From: Flammeovirgaceae bacterium
GTDB lineage: Bacteria; Bacteroidota; Bacteroidia; Cytophagales; Cyclobacteriaceae
Assembly: GCA_015180985.1 (NCBI GenBank)
Contig: CP054185.1
Span: 682,001 to 746,000 of the forward strand
Direction of reading: 5' to 3'
DNA length: 64,000 nt
Below, piece after piece: positions 43,499 to 51,427 of the stretch. The notes under the pieces are model-generated. The model ran no database searches and was not told the origin of the DNA. It worked only from the letters and a program-made list of their open reading frames with translations. The position numbers and the translations under genes are program-made. The stretch's first letter is position 1; each line of letters opens with the position of its first letter.

Positions 43499-44593
43499 TT
43501 AAAATTCCCTGCCTGACGACCGCCCCAGGTGCGTAAGTGCACACCGGAATCCGATGTAGGCGCGGGTTGAATCTTTAAATTCGTATGTTCTTGTACCGGT
43601 TTCCAGGTAATAAGCCACATCTTTCCACGATCCTCCGCGTACAACTTTCTTGGGAGCAATTTTGGCATTGTACCTCGAATCTTCCGGGTTGGTTCTTGGG
43701 TCAATAAACTGGGGGTTTAAATCCCATACAGTAGGAACTGAAGCCGGGTTGAAGTCATCCAAACACCACTCGCTTACGTTACCGGCCATATCGTAAAGTC
43801 CGTAATCATTCGGGAAATATGCCCTTACCGGTGAGGTGTAAGCAAAGCCGTCATCGTAAAAATTACCGCGGCCCGGTTTGAAGTTAGCCAGCATACAGCC
43901 TTTTGAATTGCGGATGTACGGGTTACCCCAAGGGTATTTAGCCATATCACGACCGCCCCGGGCCGCATATTCCCACTCGGCTTCGGAAGGCAGACGGAAA
44001 CTGGGCATCGGGAACTCGCCAACGCTCTTGCGGTAATCGTTCCAGTACGCAGTGCGCCAGTTGGCAAAGAATACGGCTGCATCCCAGTTAATGCCCACTA
44101 CCGGGTAATCATCGTAGCCAGGATGCCAGTAATAATAGTCTTGAATCGGGTCGCCCATATGATGGGCGAAGTCACGAACCCAAACGGTAGTATCCGGATA
44201 GTATTTTTGTTTAAATGTTTCCTGATCAACTGTTTCGAAGCCTTCGATGCTTCCGTTCTCAACCAGGTGATAATTGGTAAACTGCCGGTATTCATTGTTG
44301 GTTATCTCGGTATCGTCCATAAAGAACGAACCAATAGTAACCTGTTTGTTATAATTGATTTGTGTTGATGCCGGATCCTCATCGGCCTGACCCATATGAA
44401 AGGTTCCTGCCGGAATTGGCACCATACCGAAGGGCCTGGTCATTACCCAACCTTGCCTGCCGGCAACACCCACAAGTTCGCCACCATCTCCACCTTTACC
44501 TCCGCCCAGTCCTAACAGACCACAAGCGCTGGCCGCCAGCCCGAGAAGAACAATCGCATATTTTGATGAAGCCGCCTTATCCATAGTACTCAT
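43499..44593 (-). CDS. gldK: GldK, type IX secretion outer-ring lipoprotein
   Basis: Protein of 364 residues. The signal ends at a Cys in SACGLLG, giving a lipoprotein. The body is a sulfatase-modifying-factor (FGE) fold: PIPAGTFHMG, DDTEITNNEYRQF, PSEAEWEYAARGG, YDMAGNVSEWCLD and a final VRGGSW, IGFRCA. GldK has lost the catalytic role of that fold and forms the outer-membrane-linked ring with GldN. It is the first gene of the gld cluster, with about 107 bases of AT-rich sequence before it. Confidence 0.95.
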   Translation of the reverse strand: MSTMDKAASSKYAIVLLGLAASACGLLGLGGGKGGDGGELVGVAGRQGWVMTRPFGMVPIPAGTFHMGQADEDPASTQINYNKQVTIGSFFMDDTEITNNEYRQFTNYHLVENGSIEGFETVDQETFKQKYYPDTTVWVRDFAHHMGDPIQDYYYWHPGYDDYPVVGINWDAAVFFANWRTAYWNDYRKSVGEFPMPSFRLPSEAEWEYAARGGRDMAKYPWGNPYIRNSKGCMLANFKPGRGNFYDDGFAYTSPVRAYFPNDYGLYDMAGNVSEWCLDDFNPASVPTVWDLNPQFIDPRTNPEDSRYNAKIAPKKVVRGGSWKDVAYYLETGTRTYEFKDSTRAYIGFRCALTHLGRSSGREF

Positions 44594-44700
44594 TCAGTTT
44601 GCTTTTTTTGAGTTTCGAAAATACCGCTTAAAGTCTTATTTTTTGAAACAATTGATTACCAAATTCTATAAAATCTGCTTAAAACCAAAATAATTTACTG

Positions 44701-45690
44701 TCAATGCCTGTACCGGGGGGTTCTTACAACCTTTTTACCTACCCCCACACTTACCGGCAACTGGTAGGTTAGCATGAACTCATGCGAAAAATTTTCTTTC
44801 GCTGCCCTGTCTTTCACTACAAAATCAATTGAATAACCAATTCTTAGCGATTTATCCTTTAAAAAGCTATACCCCAGCAACAGGTTGGCGGCCTCTCCCG
44901 ATCGGAACGCTAATCCGCCCCACATCGTATTGCGCAGGGTAGCTAATACGGCCAGGTCCATCGAAAATTCGTTAAAGTCGGTTTTTATCAGGATGGTTGG
45001 ATTAATCTGCAGGTCGAAATTCACATCGTAAAAATAACCACCGGTAATATTCATATGGTTTTCCAGGGCATTGCGCTGGCTGACACCAAAATCAAACTCT
45101 GACTTAAGCAGGTGATTCATACCAATGGCAGCGAAGTATTTTTCACTGCGATATAAAATGCCAACGCCCAGATCCGGGCGTATCTGCGATTCCCTGCCGG
45201 TGCGAGGTATATAGGTGCCACTGATTGGATCGTAAATTGTCAGCAATGGATCGTTTGGTTGAATAGCCCGGTACTTATCAAAATCCAGCGTTTGAGAGTA
45301 CATGCCCAGCTTAATCCCAAAACTAAGTTTGTTCTCGCGGATGCCCAGGTGGTAGGCATACATGGCCTGAATTTCGAGGTTGTTTTGCGGGCCGAGTTTA
45401 TCATTCAAAACATAGGCGCCAAAACCACTTTTGAGTTTGTATATCGGTGAGTTAAATGATAAAATCTGGCTGGTGGGCGCAGTGCCATCGCCAAATGAAG
45501 ATTCGTAGCCGAGCCACTGGCTGCGGTGAATGATTGTTGCTTCCGTTACGCCATCCACCCCAGCTGCCGCAGGAGTGAGGTAAAGCGTATTAAACATGAA
45601 TTGAGTAAAGTGGGCATCTTGCTGGGCGGACGCGGTTCCGGCAAAGATTAGCAGAAGGCAAAAAGTGGTATTAAGACCTTTCTTAAGCAT
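44701..45690 (-). CDS. PorP/SprF family type IX secretion membrane protein
   Basis: Protein of 329 residues from the ATG at 45690. A signal peptide ends at ASAQQ, and DAHFTQFMFNTLYLTPAAAG is the family signature (QxxxFTQYM...NPAxAG-like). The rest is an outer-membrane beta-barrel pattern. Members pair with adhesins such as SprB or anchor the secreted product. A promoter-like CATTTTTG (one base off TAnnTTTG) ends six bases before the ATG. It sits 107 bases upstream of gldK in the direction of transcription; whether they share a transcript is uncertain. Confidence 0.88.
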   Translation of the reverse strand: MLKKGLNTTFCLLLIFAGTASAQQDAHFTQFMFNTLYLTPAAAGVDGVTEATIIHRSQWLGYESSFGDGTAPTSQILSFNSPIYKLKSGFGAYVLNDKLGPQNNLEIQAMYAYHLGIRENKLSFGIKLGMYSQTLDFDKYRAIQPNDPLLTIYDPISGTYIPRTGRESQIRPDLGVGILYRSEKYFAAIGMNHLLKSEFDFGVSQRNALENHMNITGGYFYDVNFDLQINPTILIKTDFNEFSMDLAVLATLRNTMWGGLAFRSGEAANLLLGYSFLKDKSLRIGYSIDFVVKDRAAKENFSHEFMLTYQLPVSVGVGKKVVRTPRYRH

Positions 45691-45803
45691 GATGCACAAA
45701 AATGCAGGATTTAAAGTAAACGCTTTTTTGGCATACTTTCAACCGCCAGGTAATTAAAGTGTAATAAAAAACATCACTTTGTAAAATCCAATGTATGAAG
45801 GGG

Positions 45804-46580
45804 TTATTTAGCCCCATTAACCTGCTTGATGTACAGTTCAATGGCCCCGGTCATAGAGGGTGCGTTTGGAAGGGGGGCCTCAATATCCAAAATGAGTCCG
45901 GCATCCTGAACGGCCCGGGCCGTTGCAGGACCAAACGCTGCAATACGGGTATTATTTTGCTTAAAGTCGGGGAAGTTGGCAAATAAAGAGGATATACCGG
46001 ACGGGCTGAAAAAAGCGAGGATATCATAATACACCTCTTTCAGGTCTGACAGATCGCTGGCCACCGTCTGGTACATGATGGCTTCGGTAAAGTTGAAACC
46101 GTTTTCACGTAAAAAGTCGGGGATATCGTTCTTCCGGATATCAGAACACGGAAAGAGGTACTTTTCGTTTTTGTGTTTTTTAAGGATTTCGAGCAGATCC
46201 TGGGCGGTTTTAAGACCAGTAAAGATTTTGCGCTTTCGTATCACAATATACTTCTGCAAGTAGTTGGAGGTTTGATCAGAAATACAGAAGTATTTCATGT
46301 CAGCCGGCATTTCAATCTTAAGTTCGTTGCAAATGTGAAAGAAATGATCAACTGCGTGACGGCTGGTAAAAATTATTGCAGTGTGATTCAGAATATCTAC
46401 TTTCTGCTTTCTGAACTCTTTTACAGGTACAGGCTCAACCTGAATGAACGGCCTGAAATCAATTTTCAGATTGAATTTTTCGGCCAGCTTAAAATAGGGC
46501 GAATTCGGATCTGTGGGGGCCTCTTGCGTAACCAGAATGCTTTTTACTTTACGCATCCTGTCGTTTACTTTTTCGCTCAT
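45804..46580 (-). CDS. hemD: Uroporphyrinogen-III synthase
   Basis: Protein of 258 residues from the ATG at 46580; an upstream GTG start is possible. It has the two-lobed HemD fold: SILVTQEAPTDPNSPYFKLAEKF, then IIFTSRHAVDHFF, and the second half with FPCSDIRKNDIPDFLRENG, FFSPSGISSLF and IAAFGPATARAVQDAG. The enzyme closes hydroxymethylbilane with inversion of ring D in tetrapyrrole synthesis. Its place between DUF4271 and T9SS genes is usual in Cytophagales. Sequence conservation is low across the family, so the motif set is the main support. Confidence 0.85.
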   Translation of the reverse strand: MSEKVNDRMRKVKSILVTQEAPTDPNSPYFKLAEKFNLKIDFRPFIQVEPVPVKEFRKQKVDILNHTAIIFTSRHAVDHFFHICNELKIEMPADMKYFCISDQTSNYLQKYIVIRKRKIFTGLKTAQDLLEILKKHKNEKYLFPCSDIRKNDIPDFLRENGFNFTEAIMYQTVASDLSDLKEVYYDILAFFSPSGISSLFANFPDFKQNNTRIAAFGPATARAVQDAGLILDIEAPLPNAPSMTGAIELYIKQVNGAK

Positions 46581-46601
46581 ATCAACACGTAACAGGGTCA
46601 C

Positions 46602-47687
46602 CTACTTATAAACCTTGATAAGGATGAGAAAGGGTATTATTTCAGTGGCACAAATGTACAAAAATAAATGAATCACGCTGTGGCCGGCCTTATTCACCAG
46701 TTTAAAAAATATCAAGGCAATCCACCCCAGCAACAGCACGTGCACAACCTTAACTGTCATTGGTGTGTTAAAAAAATGTGAACCGGTTATGAAGTATTGA
46801 ACCACCATTATAACCATTAGCAAACCAAATACAAAAAACAGGTAACGGACAAAATTGAAGAACTGAAAACCAGTTAACTCCTTTATATTAAACAGCACGG
46901 AAAATACCAAAATAAAAAAGGCTTTACTAAACAACAGAACCAGCAATGCCCCGCTGGCCAATAGCCAATTGAGTACCCAAACAGAAAACTGATCGGGATA
47001 AGCCAATCTTTGGTTTACTTCCACAGGCATCTGCACTAAGATGAAGGAGATTAATAAAGCCGCGTATAAATAGGCAAGCATGTTAGTGGTATTCCACATG
47101 CGGTTAAACATGGGATGATCCTCACTTTCGCGAAACGAAAAAAATGTTGCTGCTGTAAGGTAATCGGCTACCAGTTTTGGATTATACCTGAACATTATCA
47201 ATAGAAAAAGAAACAATAACACGGTTGCCACTATCATAAAATTATGTAAGCCGTTGTCATGCCAAACAACGGCTGCGTTTGACTCCGCCTCTGGAATTTT
47301 TATTTCTGATATCAGTTGTGTTACCAAATCGGATTGAATACGAGGCTCCTGGTAAATGGCTATGAACAACTGGCCGGCCACGGCACGTTTGGCAAGACTG
47401 TCAACCGGAAATCGTACGTTTTCTTCGCGGTCGACCACAAGTGTATTGTTAAGAAAGACAGCAAACGGTTTTGCACTAAACAGTACCAGGTAATCCCCGA
47501 TGAATTTGGAAGGATCAATTTCAAAATAGATTGTTGTTACAGCTTCCCCCTTGTACGCAGTAAAACGACCTGCTGAATAAATGAGCCACTCCTCTTTCAG
47601 GTTGTTCTTCACCACCTGGTGCTGCCCCATTACCGGTGGTATTACCAGGTGAACAATAAGTACTATCCTGAAAAGTATTTTCAGCAT
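46602..47687 (-). CDS. DUF4271 domain membrane protein
   Basis: Protein of 361 residues. A signal-like N-terminus (LKILFRIVLIVHLVIPPVMG) leads into an extracytoplasmic part of about 110 residues, then about seven helices. The helical half with FRYNPKLVADYLTAATFFSFRE and the C-terminal GLLMVIMVVQYFITGSHFFN match the DUF4271 family. The function of the family is unknown. It lies 21 bases before hemD in the same direction. Confidence 0.82.
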   Translation of the reverse strand: MLKILFRIVLIVHLVIPPVMGQHQVVKNNLKEEWLIYSAGRFTAYKGEAVTTIYFEIDPSKFIGDYLVLFSAKPFAVFLNNTLVVDREENVRFPVDSLAKRAVAGQLFIAIYQEPRIQSDLVTQLISEIKIPEAESNAAVVWHDNGLHNFMIVATVLLFLFLLIMFRYNPKLVADYLTAATFFSFRESEDHPMFNRMWNTTNMLAYLYAALLISFILVQMPVEVNQRLAYPDQFSVWVLNWLLASGALLVLLFSKAFFILVFSVLFNIKELTGFQFFNFVRYLFFVFGLLMVIMVVQYFITGSHFFNTPMTVKVVHVLLLGWIALIFFKLVNKAGHSVIHLFLYICATEIIPFLILIKVYK

Positions 47688-47730
47688 CCTGCAATTTGGC
47701 GGCTAAATTAACCAACACTTCATAAACCTG

Positions 47731-47738
47731 TATTTTTG
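47731..47738 (+). promoter_or_regulatory. TAnnTTTG promoter element before hemW (TATTTTTG)
   Basis: Exact -7 element 14 bases before the hemW ATG, giving a leader of only about eight bases. No -33 TTTG at standard spacing is seen (the nearest, at 47695, is too far). Confidence 0.45.
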
Positions 47739-47752
47739 CCAAACGATTTACC

Positions 47753-48886
47753 ATGGCGGGCATTTACATCCACATACCCTTTTGCCGGCAGGCTTGCCAT
47801 TACTGCGACTTTCACTTTTCAACCAACAGGCAGATCGAGCCCGACATGATTGCAGCCTTTGAAAAGGAGATGGAACTCCGCAGCGATTATATTGGTAACG
47901 AAGTGATTGACACGATTTATCTTGGCGGTGGAACCCCCTCCATACTAAGCCCCCAATCGCTTGAACGCATTTTCAACAAGATTAACCACCTCTTTACGGT
48001 GACATCAGTTGCTGAAATTACCCTGGAGGCTAACCCGGACGATCTGACAAAAGAAAAGTTGTTGTTGTTTAAAAATGTTGGAATCAACAGGCTTAGCCTG
48101 GGCGTGCAAACATTTGATGATTCCCTGCTTCGTTACCTTAATCGTGCACACAACGGCACGCAAGCCCAAGCCGGCTTTGAACAAGCGCGCGCTGCCGGCT
48201 TTTCCAATATCAGTGTTGACCTGATGTACGCTATCCCCGGTCAAACGATAAACGGTTTTAATGCAGATTTAGAAAAACTGCTCGTTTTACAACCCGAACA
48301 CATTTCGGCTTATTGTTTAACCATTGAAGAGCGTACAGCTTTCGGGCATTGGCTAAAAACCAACTCGCTGCAACCGGTGGCTGACGAACAGGCAGCCGAT
48401 TACTTGCAACTTTTAATGGAGGTTGTTGAAGCCACCGGCTATGAACAATATGAAATTTCAAATTTTGCCAAACCCGGTTATTATTCGCAGCACAACAGCA
48501 ACTACTGGAAACAGGTGAGCTACCTGGGTATCGGGCCGGGGGCGCATTCTTACAACGGCACCAGCCGGCAAGCCAACATTGCAAACAATTACCGGTATGT
48601 AAAATCTATTTTGGCCGGTGAAATTCCGGCCCAAACAGAATACCTGACACGGGAAGAAAAAATTAACGAATACATTCTTACCACGCTGCGCACCCGGTGG
48701 GGACTGGATACGGCAAAACTCAAAGCAGATTTTGATTTTGACCTTATTCAAAAAAACAAGGCTCTGCTAACCCGCTTATTAGATGACCACCTTGCCGAAT
48801 TAACCAATGGAGTCATTCAACTAACCCGTTCGGGTAAACTGCTTGCCGATAAGATAGCCGCTGATTTTTTTGAAGTGTCTTCGTAA
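47753..48886 (+). CDS. hemW: HemW-type radical SAM protein
   Basis: Protein of 377 residues. The radical SAM cluster motif C11-x3-C15-x2-C18 is in IPFCRQACHYCDF, followed by TIYLGGGTPSIL and the family's NRLSLGVQTFDDSLLRYLNRAHN. The C-terminal half ends with the HemW-type tail (YILTTLRTRWGLD). HemW was named as an oxygen-independent coproporphyrinogen oxidase but is now seen mostly as a haem chaperone. The distinction from true HemN is supported by the short N-terminus and the absence of an extra Cys after the third one. Confidence 0.9.
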   Translation: MAGIYIHIPFCRQACHYCDFHFSTNRQIEPDMIAAFEKEMELRSDYIGNEVIDTIYLGGGTPSILSPQSLERIFNKINHLFTVTSVAEITLEANPDDLTKEKLLLFKNVGINRLSLGVQTFDDSLLRYLNRAHNGTQAQAGFEQARAAGFSNISVDLMYAIPGQTINGFNADLEKLLVLQPEHISAYCLTIEERTAFGHWLKTNSLQPVADEQAADYLQLLMEVVEATGYEQYEISNFAKPGYYSQHNSNYWKQVSYLGIGPGAHSYNGTSRQANIANNYRYVKSILAGEIPAQTEYLTREEKINEYILTTLRTRWGLDTAKLKADFDFDLIQKNKALLTRLLDDHLAELTNGVIQLTRSGKLLADKIAADFFEVSS

Positions 48887-48949
48887 GCTGAATCCAGTTG
48901 GTATCCGATTAGTATCAGCTCAAATAACTTTTGTAATTTACATGCTGTT

Positions 48950-49321
48950 ATGTCAAAAACTTCGGAAGAAAAGCGGGTGTATATGCTCCTGAAAAGCGTT
49001 ATCTTTCATTACCACGGGTTGGATGAAGAGGAACGCAAAGACCTGGAAAAAACAGCCCTTGAACTTGATGCCCAGGAAGAATACAAATGGGCTACCGAAT
49101 TTGTTGCACAGGATTACCTGACCGCTTTTGAGCGCGCCCGCGATTTTTTAAACGACACCATAGCCGATTACCCCAAGGAAAAACGCGTGGAACTGATTAA
49201 CATGGTTTGGCAGGCCAATAACCTGAAGGGCTACGTTACCGAAATGGAAGCAACCGCCATGCTAAAACTGGCTAAAGACTGGAACGTGCAGAAGGAATTG
49301 ATTGAACTGGTATTAAAGTAG
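48950..49321 (+). CDS. Conserved small helical protein, TerB-like, 123 residues
   Basis: All-helical and acidic, with a regular pattern of charged and hydrophobic residues (KSVIFHYHGLDEEERKDLEKTALEL, FLNDTIADYPKEKRVELINMVWQA). The C-terminal EATAMLKLAKDW resembles the last helix of TerB-like domains, but the match is weak. It follows hemW by 63 bases and ends 3 bases from the convergent response regulator. Function unknown. Confidence 0.7.
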   Translation: MSKTSEEKRVYMLLKSVIFHYHGLDEEERKDLEKTALELDAQEEYKWATEFVAQDYLTAFERARDFLNDTIADYPKEKRVELINMVWQANNLKGYVTEMEATAMLKLAKDWNVQKELIELVLK

Positions 49322-49324
49322 AGT

Positions 49325-50050
49325 CTACAAACTCATCATATCCTTAAACTTGGCGGCCTGCCTGCGGCTAACTTCAACCTTATCGCCTCCTTTTAGTTTC
49401 ACCATCAGGCCGCCATTAAACCAGGGCTCAATGCCCTCTACCCAACTCAGGTTAATTATGTGTTTGCGGCTGGCCCTGAAAAATGCCCGGTCATCCAGTT
49501 TTTCATCCAATGCATTAAGCGATTTATGGATCATCGGGCGGTTGGTATCGAAATACACTTTAATATAGTTGCCGTCTGATTCGAATAAGCGAATGTTGGC
49601 CAGGCTTACAAACCAGCAGCGATCGCCATCTTTCACAAACACCTGGTCGTTTAAGCCCAGTTTTTTATCGGCTGCAACCTGCTCGGCTGTGCGCCTGCTT
49701 CGCTCTTTCTCAGCAATTTTTGAAACAGTCTCAGCCAGCCTTTCAGGCTGAATGGGCTTTAGCAGGTAATCGAGGGCGTTTACTTCAAACGCTTTTAACG
49801 CAAACTCATCATACGCGGTAGTAAATACCACCAGGGGAACCGAATCGAGTTCTTCCAAAAGCTGAAAGCCCGTTTTATCGGGCATCTGAATATCCAGGAA
49901 GAGCAGATCGGGATTATGTTCGTTTATCAGATGCGTGGCCTCATCGGCATTGGCAGCCTCCCCCACGACTTCGATGGACGGATGCGCCTCCAGTAATTTC
50001 ATTAACTCTTTCCGCGCCAGGCGCTCATCGTCTACAATCAATGCTTTCAT
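49325..50050 (-). CDS. LytTR-family response regulator
   Basis: Protein of 241 residues. The receiver domain has VDDE at the start, Asp53 in LFLDIQMPD as the phosphorylation site, and LKPI with the conserved Lys. The DNA-binding LytTR domain is residues about 140-241 (RASRKHIINLSWVEGIEP and the final EVSRRQAAKFK). It is coupled to the kinase upstream by a four-base overlap (ATGA), so the pair is a cognate two-component system of the LytS/LytR type. Target genes are not known. Confidence 0.92.
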   Translation of the reverse strand: MKALIVDDERLARKELMKLLEAHPSIEVVGEAANADEATHLINEHNPDLLFLDIQMPDKTGFQLLEELDSVPLVVFTTAYDEFALKAFEVNALDYLLKPIQPERLAETVSKIAEKERSRRTAEQVAADKKLGLNDQVFVKDGDRCWFVSLANIRLFESDGNYIKVYFDTNRPMIHKSLNALDEKLDDRAFFRASRKHIINLSWVEGIEPWFNGGLMVKLKGGDKVEVSRRQAAKFKDMMSL

Positions 50051-51096
50051 TGTTCTGTAATTTGAGGAATAACTATTTCCGTAAGCACAAAATTATTCAT
50101 TTCATTCACAATCCTAAAAGAAGCCTCATCGCCATATAACAGGCGTAAGCGGTGTATGGTATTTTGTAAGCCAACCCCGGAGTTGCTTCGCCTGACCCCG
50201 TTAAGCAAATGCCCGCTGTTGCGGATCTGTATTTTAAGTTTTCCGTGATCAACAAGCGTTCTTACCTGCACTACACCACCGGCTTTAAGTTTTGACACCC
50301 CGTGTTTTACACCATTCTCTACCAGGGTTTGTATCATAAAAGGAGGAACGAGATACTGGTAGGAATCAGGATGAATATCGAACTCAGTCTTTAACCGTTC
50401 TTCGAAGCGAATGCTCTCAAGGCTCAGGTAATCGCGTACAATTTTCAACTCATCGCCAAACCGGGTCAGTCCTTTTTTATCGAAGGTAAGTGAGTTTCGC
50501 AAAATGTTGGACAGCTGATTAATAGCCAGTTTTGATTTTTCGGGATTCTCATCGACCAACGCCCGGATGCTGTTCAACGCATTAAAAATAAAGTGGGGGT
50601 TGAGTTGGGCTTTCAGGTTATTCAATTCGCTCTCAATCCGGGTGGCTTCGTATTTAAGCGACTTGTTGTAGCGCTCAACATAATGATAAGTGAAATAAAA
50701 TACCGACCAGAGGAATAACAAAAAGATGTAAAAGGCGGCATAGCCCAGAATCTGGTCGAGCTGAAAAGCCTGCGATCGGACGCCCACAATATTTAGCCAA
50801 TAGGCAACGGGTATTCGCAAAAAATATATGCCGATACCCAGCACCGCCACACTAACAACCACACGGGGTATCATGGCCGGAACAGGCAAACTAAGCCACT
50901 TCCACCGGTTAAGAACATATCTGAAAAAATGAGTTACCAAAAGGCATATCGCGGCCTCGCCCACAAAGAAAATAATCCTGCGGCTGCTGATGGTTTGTTG
51001 TGACTGCATACTGAAAAAAATGATCTGCAGCAGCGCATATACCGTCCATGTGCTTAGTTGGAGTATCCAGTAAAGCCTTCGCTTGTTATCAACCAT
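50047..51096 (-). CDS. LytS-type sensor histidine kinase
   Basis: Protein of 349 residues from the ATG at 51096; a TTG at 51105 lies in the promoter element and is rejected. Four to five N-terminal helices are followed by a coiled region and the His_kinase domain, with His168 in LKAQLNPHFIFNALNSI. The ATP-binding part has PPFMIQTLVENGVKHG and GVGLQNTIHRL. It should phosphorylate the LytTR regulator downstream. A TAATTTTG element ends six bases before the ATG, so a leaderless message is likely. Confidence 0.9.
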   Translation of the reverse strand: MVDNKRRLYWILQLSTWTVYALLQIIFFSMQSQQTISSRRIIFFVGEAAICLLVTHFFRYVLNRWKWLSLPVPAMIPRVVVSVAVLGIGIYFLRIPVAYWLNIVGVRSQAFQLDQILGYAAFYIFLLFLWSVFYFTYHYVERYNKSLKYEATRIESELNNLKAQLNPHFIFNALNSIRALVDENPEKSKLAINQLSNILRNSLTFDKKGLTRFGDELKIVRDYLSLESIRFEERLKTEFDIHPDSYQYLVPPFMIQTLVENGVKHGVSKLKAGGVVQVRTLVDHGKLKIQIRNSGHLLNGVRRSNSGVGLQNTIHRLRLLYGDEASFRIVNEMNNFVLTEIVIPQITEQ

Positions 51097-51102
51097 GCGC
51101 TG

Positions 51103-51110
51103 CAAAATTA
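51103..51110 (-). promoter_or_regulatory. TAnnTTTG promoter element for the LytS/LytR pair (TAATTTTG)
   Basis: Exact -7 element on the minus strand whose last base is six bases before the ATG at 51096. A start site at the normal distance would fall at or next to the start codon. Confidence 0.5.
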
Positions 51111-51154
51111 CGCATTTGCCGGGTTGCTCTTAGTTCATTACATGAGCGGTAAGC

Positions 51155-51403
51155 TTAAAAGAATTTGTAGCGGAGGAGGTAGAAGAACAGAATGGCTGTA
51201 GCAACGATCAGCAACCAGGCGAGAATTACCAGCAGCTTTTTAACCCGTTCCAGACGGGGTTCATTGGTTAATGCATTCACTATAAATGCCGATCCGGCAA
51301 GAGCATAAAGCCAGAACTCCAGGTAATCGCTGATATAAAGTTGGTACAATCCAAAAGCGATAAAAATGCTGCCAAATAAATATTGCCGGATGTGTGCGTT
51401 CAT
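51155..51403 (-). CDS. Small membrane protein, 82 residues
   Basis: From the ATG at 51403. Two to three hydrophobic segments (YLFGSIFIAFGLYQLYI, LEFWLYALAGSAFIVNAL, LLVILAWLLIVATAILFFYLL) and a basic loop. No family recognised. It lies 12 bases after the uvrA gene end when read from the left, on the same strand as uvrA and downstream of the LytS kinase, so it has no tight partner. It could be cotranscribed toward uvrA. Confidence 0.6.
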   Translation of the reverse strand: MNAHIRQYLFGSIFIAFGLYQLYISDYLEFWLYALAGSAFIVNALTNEPRLERVKKLLVILAWLLIVATAILFFYLLRYKFF

Positions 51404-51427
51404 AATGGTAAGCAAAGAAAGATAAAA

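Noticed and set aside
45797-45814. GGGG/CCCC hairpin at the end of hemD as a terminator
   Set aside because: Only a four-base stem that overlaps the stop codon; too weak to support.
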